Origin: Chromohalobacter nigrandesensis
GTDB taxonomy: Bacteria; Pseudomonadota; Gammaproteobacteria; Pseudomonadales; Halomonadaceae
DNA: 64,000 nucleotides
Reading direction: 5' to 3'
Assembly (NCBI RefSeq): GCF_023061285.1
Contig: NZ_JAKGAM010000009.1
Coordinates: 1 to 64,000, forward strand
The notes beneath the pieces were generated by a model. It was given only the letters and a program-made list of their open reading frames with translations, was not told the origin of the DNA and did not search any database. The position numbers were made by a program, and so were the translations under genes. Below are positions 63,399 to 64,000 of the stretch, piece after piece (the first letter of the stretch is position 1; every line of letters begins with the position of its first letter).

Positions 63399-64000
63399 TG
63401 TATGACCCCTTCCAGTAGCGGTACGAATCTGACCCGCTCGAGCCGCGTGCGTTCGAAGGTGGCACCGCAACGCCGCACACGTGTCAGCCATTGGCAGCCG
63501 GCCTCATCCTCCAGCGGCGCGATCAGTTGCCCTCCGTCATCCAGTTGGGATAACAGCTCCTGAGGTAGCACGCTGGCACAGGCGGTGAAGAGGATGACAT
63601 CGAAGGGGGCAGCCTGCGGCCATCCATGTCCGCCGTCTTCATGGCGCAGGCGCACGTTATTGACGCCCAGCATGGCCAAACGCGAGGCGGCACTACGATG
63701 CAAGGCACCGATGCGTTCGATGCTCCACACCGACTCGACCAGGCGCGCCAGGATCAACGTCTGGTAGCCCGAGCCGGTCCCGACTTCCAGCACGCGTCGC
63801 GGCTGCGCGGCCAGCACCAGCTCGGTCATGCGTGCCACGATCCACGGCTGCGAGAGCGTCTGGCCATGGCCCAGCGGCAAGGCGGTATCTTCATAGGCGC
63901 GGTGCGCCAGCGCCTCGTCGAGGAAGACGTGACGTGGTTCGCGCGCCATGGCGTCGAGCACCCGTGTATCACGGATGCCGCCTGCCTGCAGCCGCCGTAT
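63395..64000 (-). CDS. pcm: Protein-L-isoaspartate O-methyltransferase (partial, 5' end beyond window)
   Basis: SAM enzyme that repairs isoaspartyl damage in ageing proteins. The visible 201 residues begin inside the N-terminal part (RRLQAGGIRDTRVLDAMAREPRHVFLDEAL...AYEDTALPLGHGQTLSQPWIVARM). They continue through the SAM motif VLEVGTGSGYQTLILARLV, SIER, and PFDVILFTACASVLPQELLSQLDDGGQLIAPLE. The frame is open to the last base, so the start lies outside the window. Its stop overlaps the DUF368 start. Order pcm-DUF368-nlpD-rpoS resembles the surE-pcm-nlpD-rpoS operon of relatives. Confidence 0.93.
   Translation of the reverse strand: MRRLQAGGIRDTRVLDAMAREPRHVFLDEALAHRAYEDTALPLGHGQTLSQPWIVARMTELVLAAQPRRVLEVGTGSGYQTLILARLVESVWSIERIGALHRSAASRLAMLGVNNVRLRHEDGGHGWPQAAPFDVILFTACASVLPQELLSQLDDGGQLIAPLEDEAGCQWLTRVRRCGATFERTRLERVRFVPLLEGVIQ

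Noticed and set aside
1-64000. CRISPR arrays, rRNA genes, insertion sequences, prophage genes
   Set aside because: No regularly spaced repeats, rRNA sequence, transposase or phage structural gene was recognised.

Overview
The window is a GC-rich bacterial chromosome segment. Gene order and content point to a halophilic gamma-proteobacterium of the Halomonadaceae, most likely Chromohalobacter or a close Halomonas relative (inference). Supporting features are a very acidic porin, a pcm-(DUF368)-nlpD-rpoS operon, an nrdR-ribD-ribBA-ribH-nusB-thiL-pgpA operon, an lgt-thyA-folA operon, and genes for the compatible solute glucosylglycerate. Coding is dense on both strands. I see one tRNA (Arg, anticodon CCT), no rRNA, no CRISPR array and no intact insertion sequence.

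Layout. 0-4.6 kb: rRNA and tRNA methyltransferases (rsmC, cmoM), then a three-PAS GGDEF-EAL protein whose first PAS domain is LOV-like. 4.6-7.4 kb: tRNA-Arg followed by a small accessory patch (lipoprotein, metallopeptidase-like DUF2201 protein, WYL regulator). 7.5-15.3 kb: porin, ProQ-type RNA chaperone, lgt-thyA-folA, a degenerate hybrid sensor with a receiver domain, and an NRDE (TANGO2-like) protein. 15.3-20.8 kb: ptsP-rppH, a HAD phosphatase and malate:quinone oxidoreductase. 20.9-26.5 kb: riboflavin/NusB/ThiL/PgpA operon, without riboflavin synthase. 26.7-29.5 kb: GlsB-like protein, a GH13 glucosylglycerate/sucrose-type phosphorylase, and a fluoride riboswitch leading into the fluoride channel fluC. 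29.6-33.8 kb: DsrE-like protein and a dsbD-tlpA-dsbG thiol redox operon. 33.8-34.2 kb: remains of a two-component system. 34.3-37.7 kb: persulfide-dioxygenase-like hydrolase and a cystine-type ABC importer. 37.8-39.9 kb: gpgP-gpgS (glucosylglycerate synthesis). 40.1-43.8 kb: D-galactonate catabolism (dgoR-D-A-K). 44-51 kb: glyA, then vapBC and phd/relE-type toxin-antitoxin pairs on either side of ybbA-ybbP/tesA. 51-56 kb: ZntB-like transporter, Rdx-type CXXC protein, MFS transporter, a short LOV photoreceptor, and ettA. 56-64 kb: lipid A acyltransferase, alanine racemase, TolC, RpoS, NlpD, a DUF368 (PopT-type) undecaprenyl-phosphate translocase, and Pcm, which runs off the window.

The most interesting items are: two independent LOV-type blue-light sensor candidates, one a close match in sequence pattern to the Pseudomonas putida short LOV proteins and one fused to GGDEF-EAL; a fluoride riboswitch with covarying core pairings and an extra hairpin; a possible glucosylglycerate synthesis-plus-phosphorolysis module split over 10 kb; a pseudo-histidine-kinase that kept its receiver; a RibBA whose RibA half has lost its zinc site; and a nested 113-base inverted repeat between ettA and lpxL. 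Many operons are translationally coupled through ATGA or GTGA overlaps. Start sites were moved from the longest open frame wherever ribosome binding sites, overlaps or family alignment supported it.
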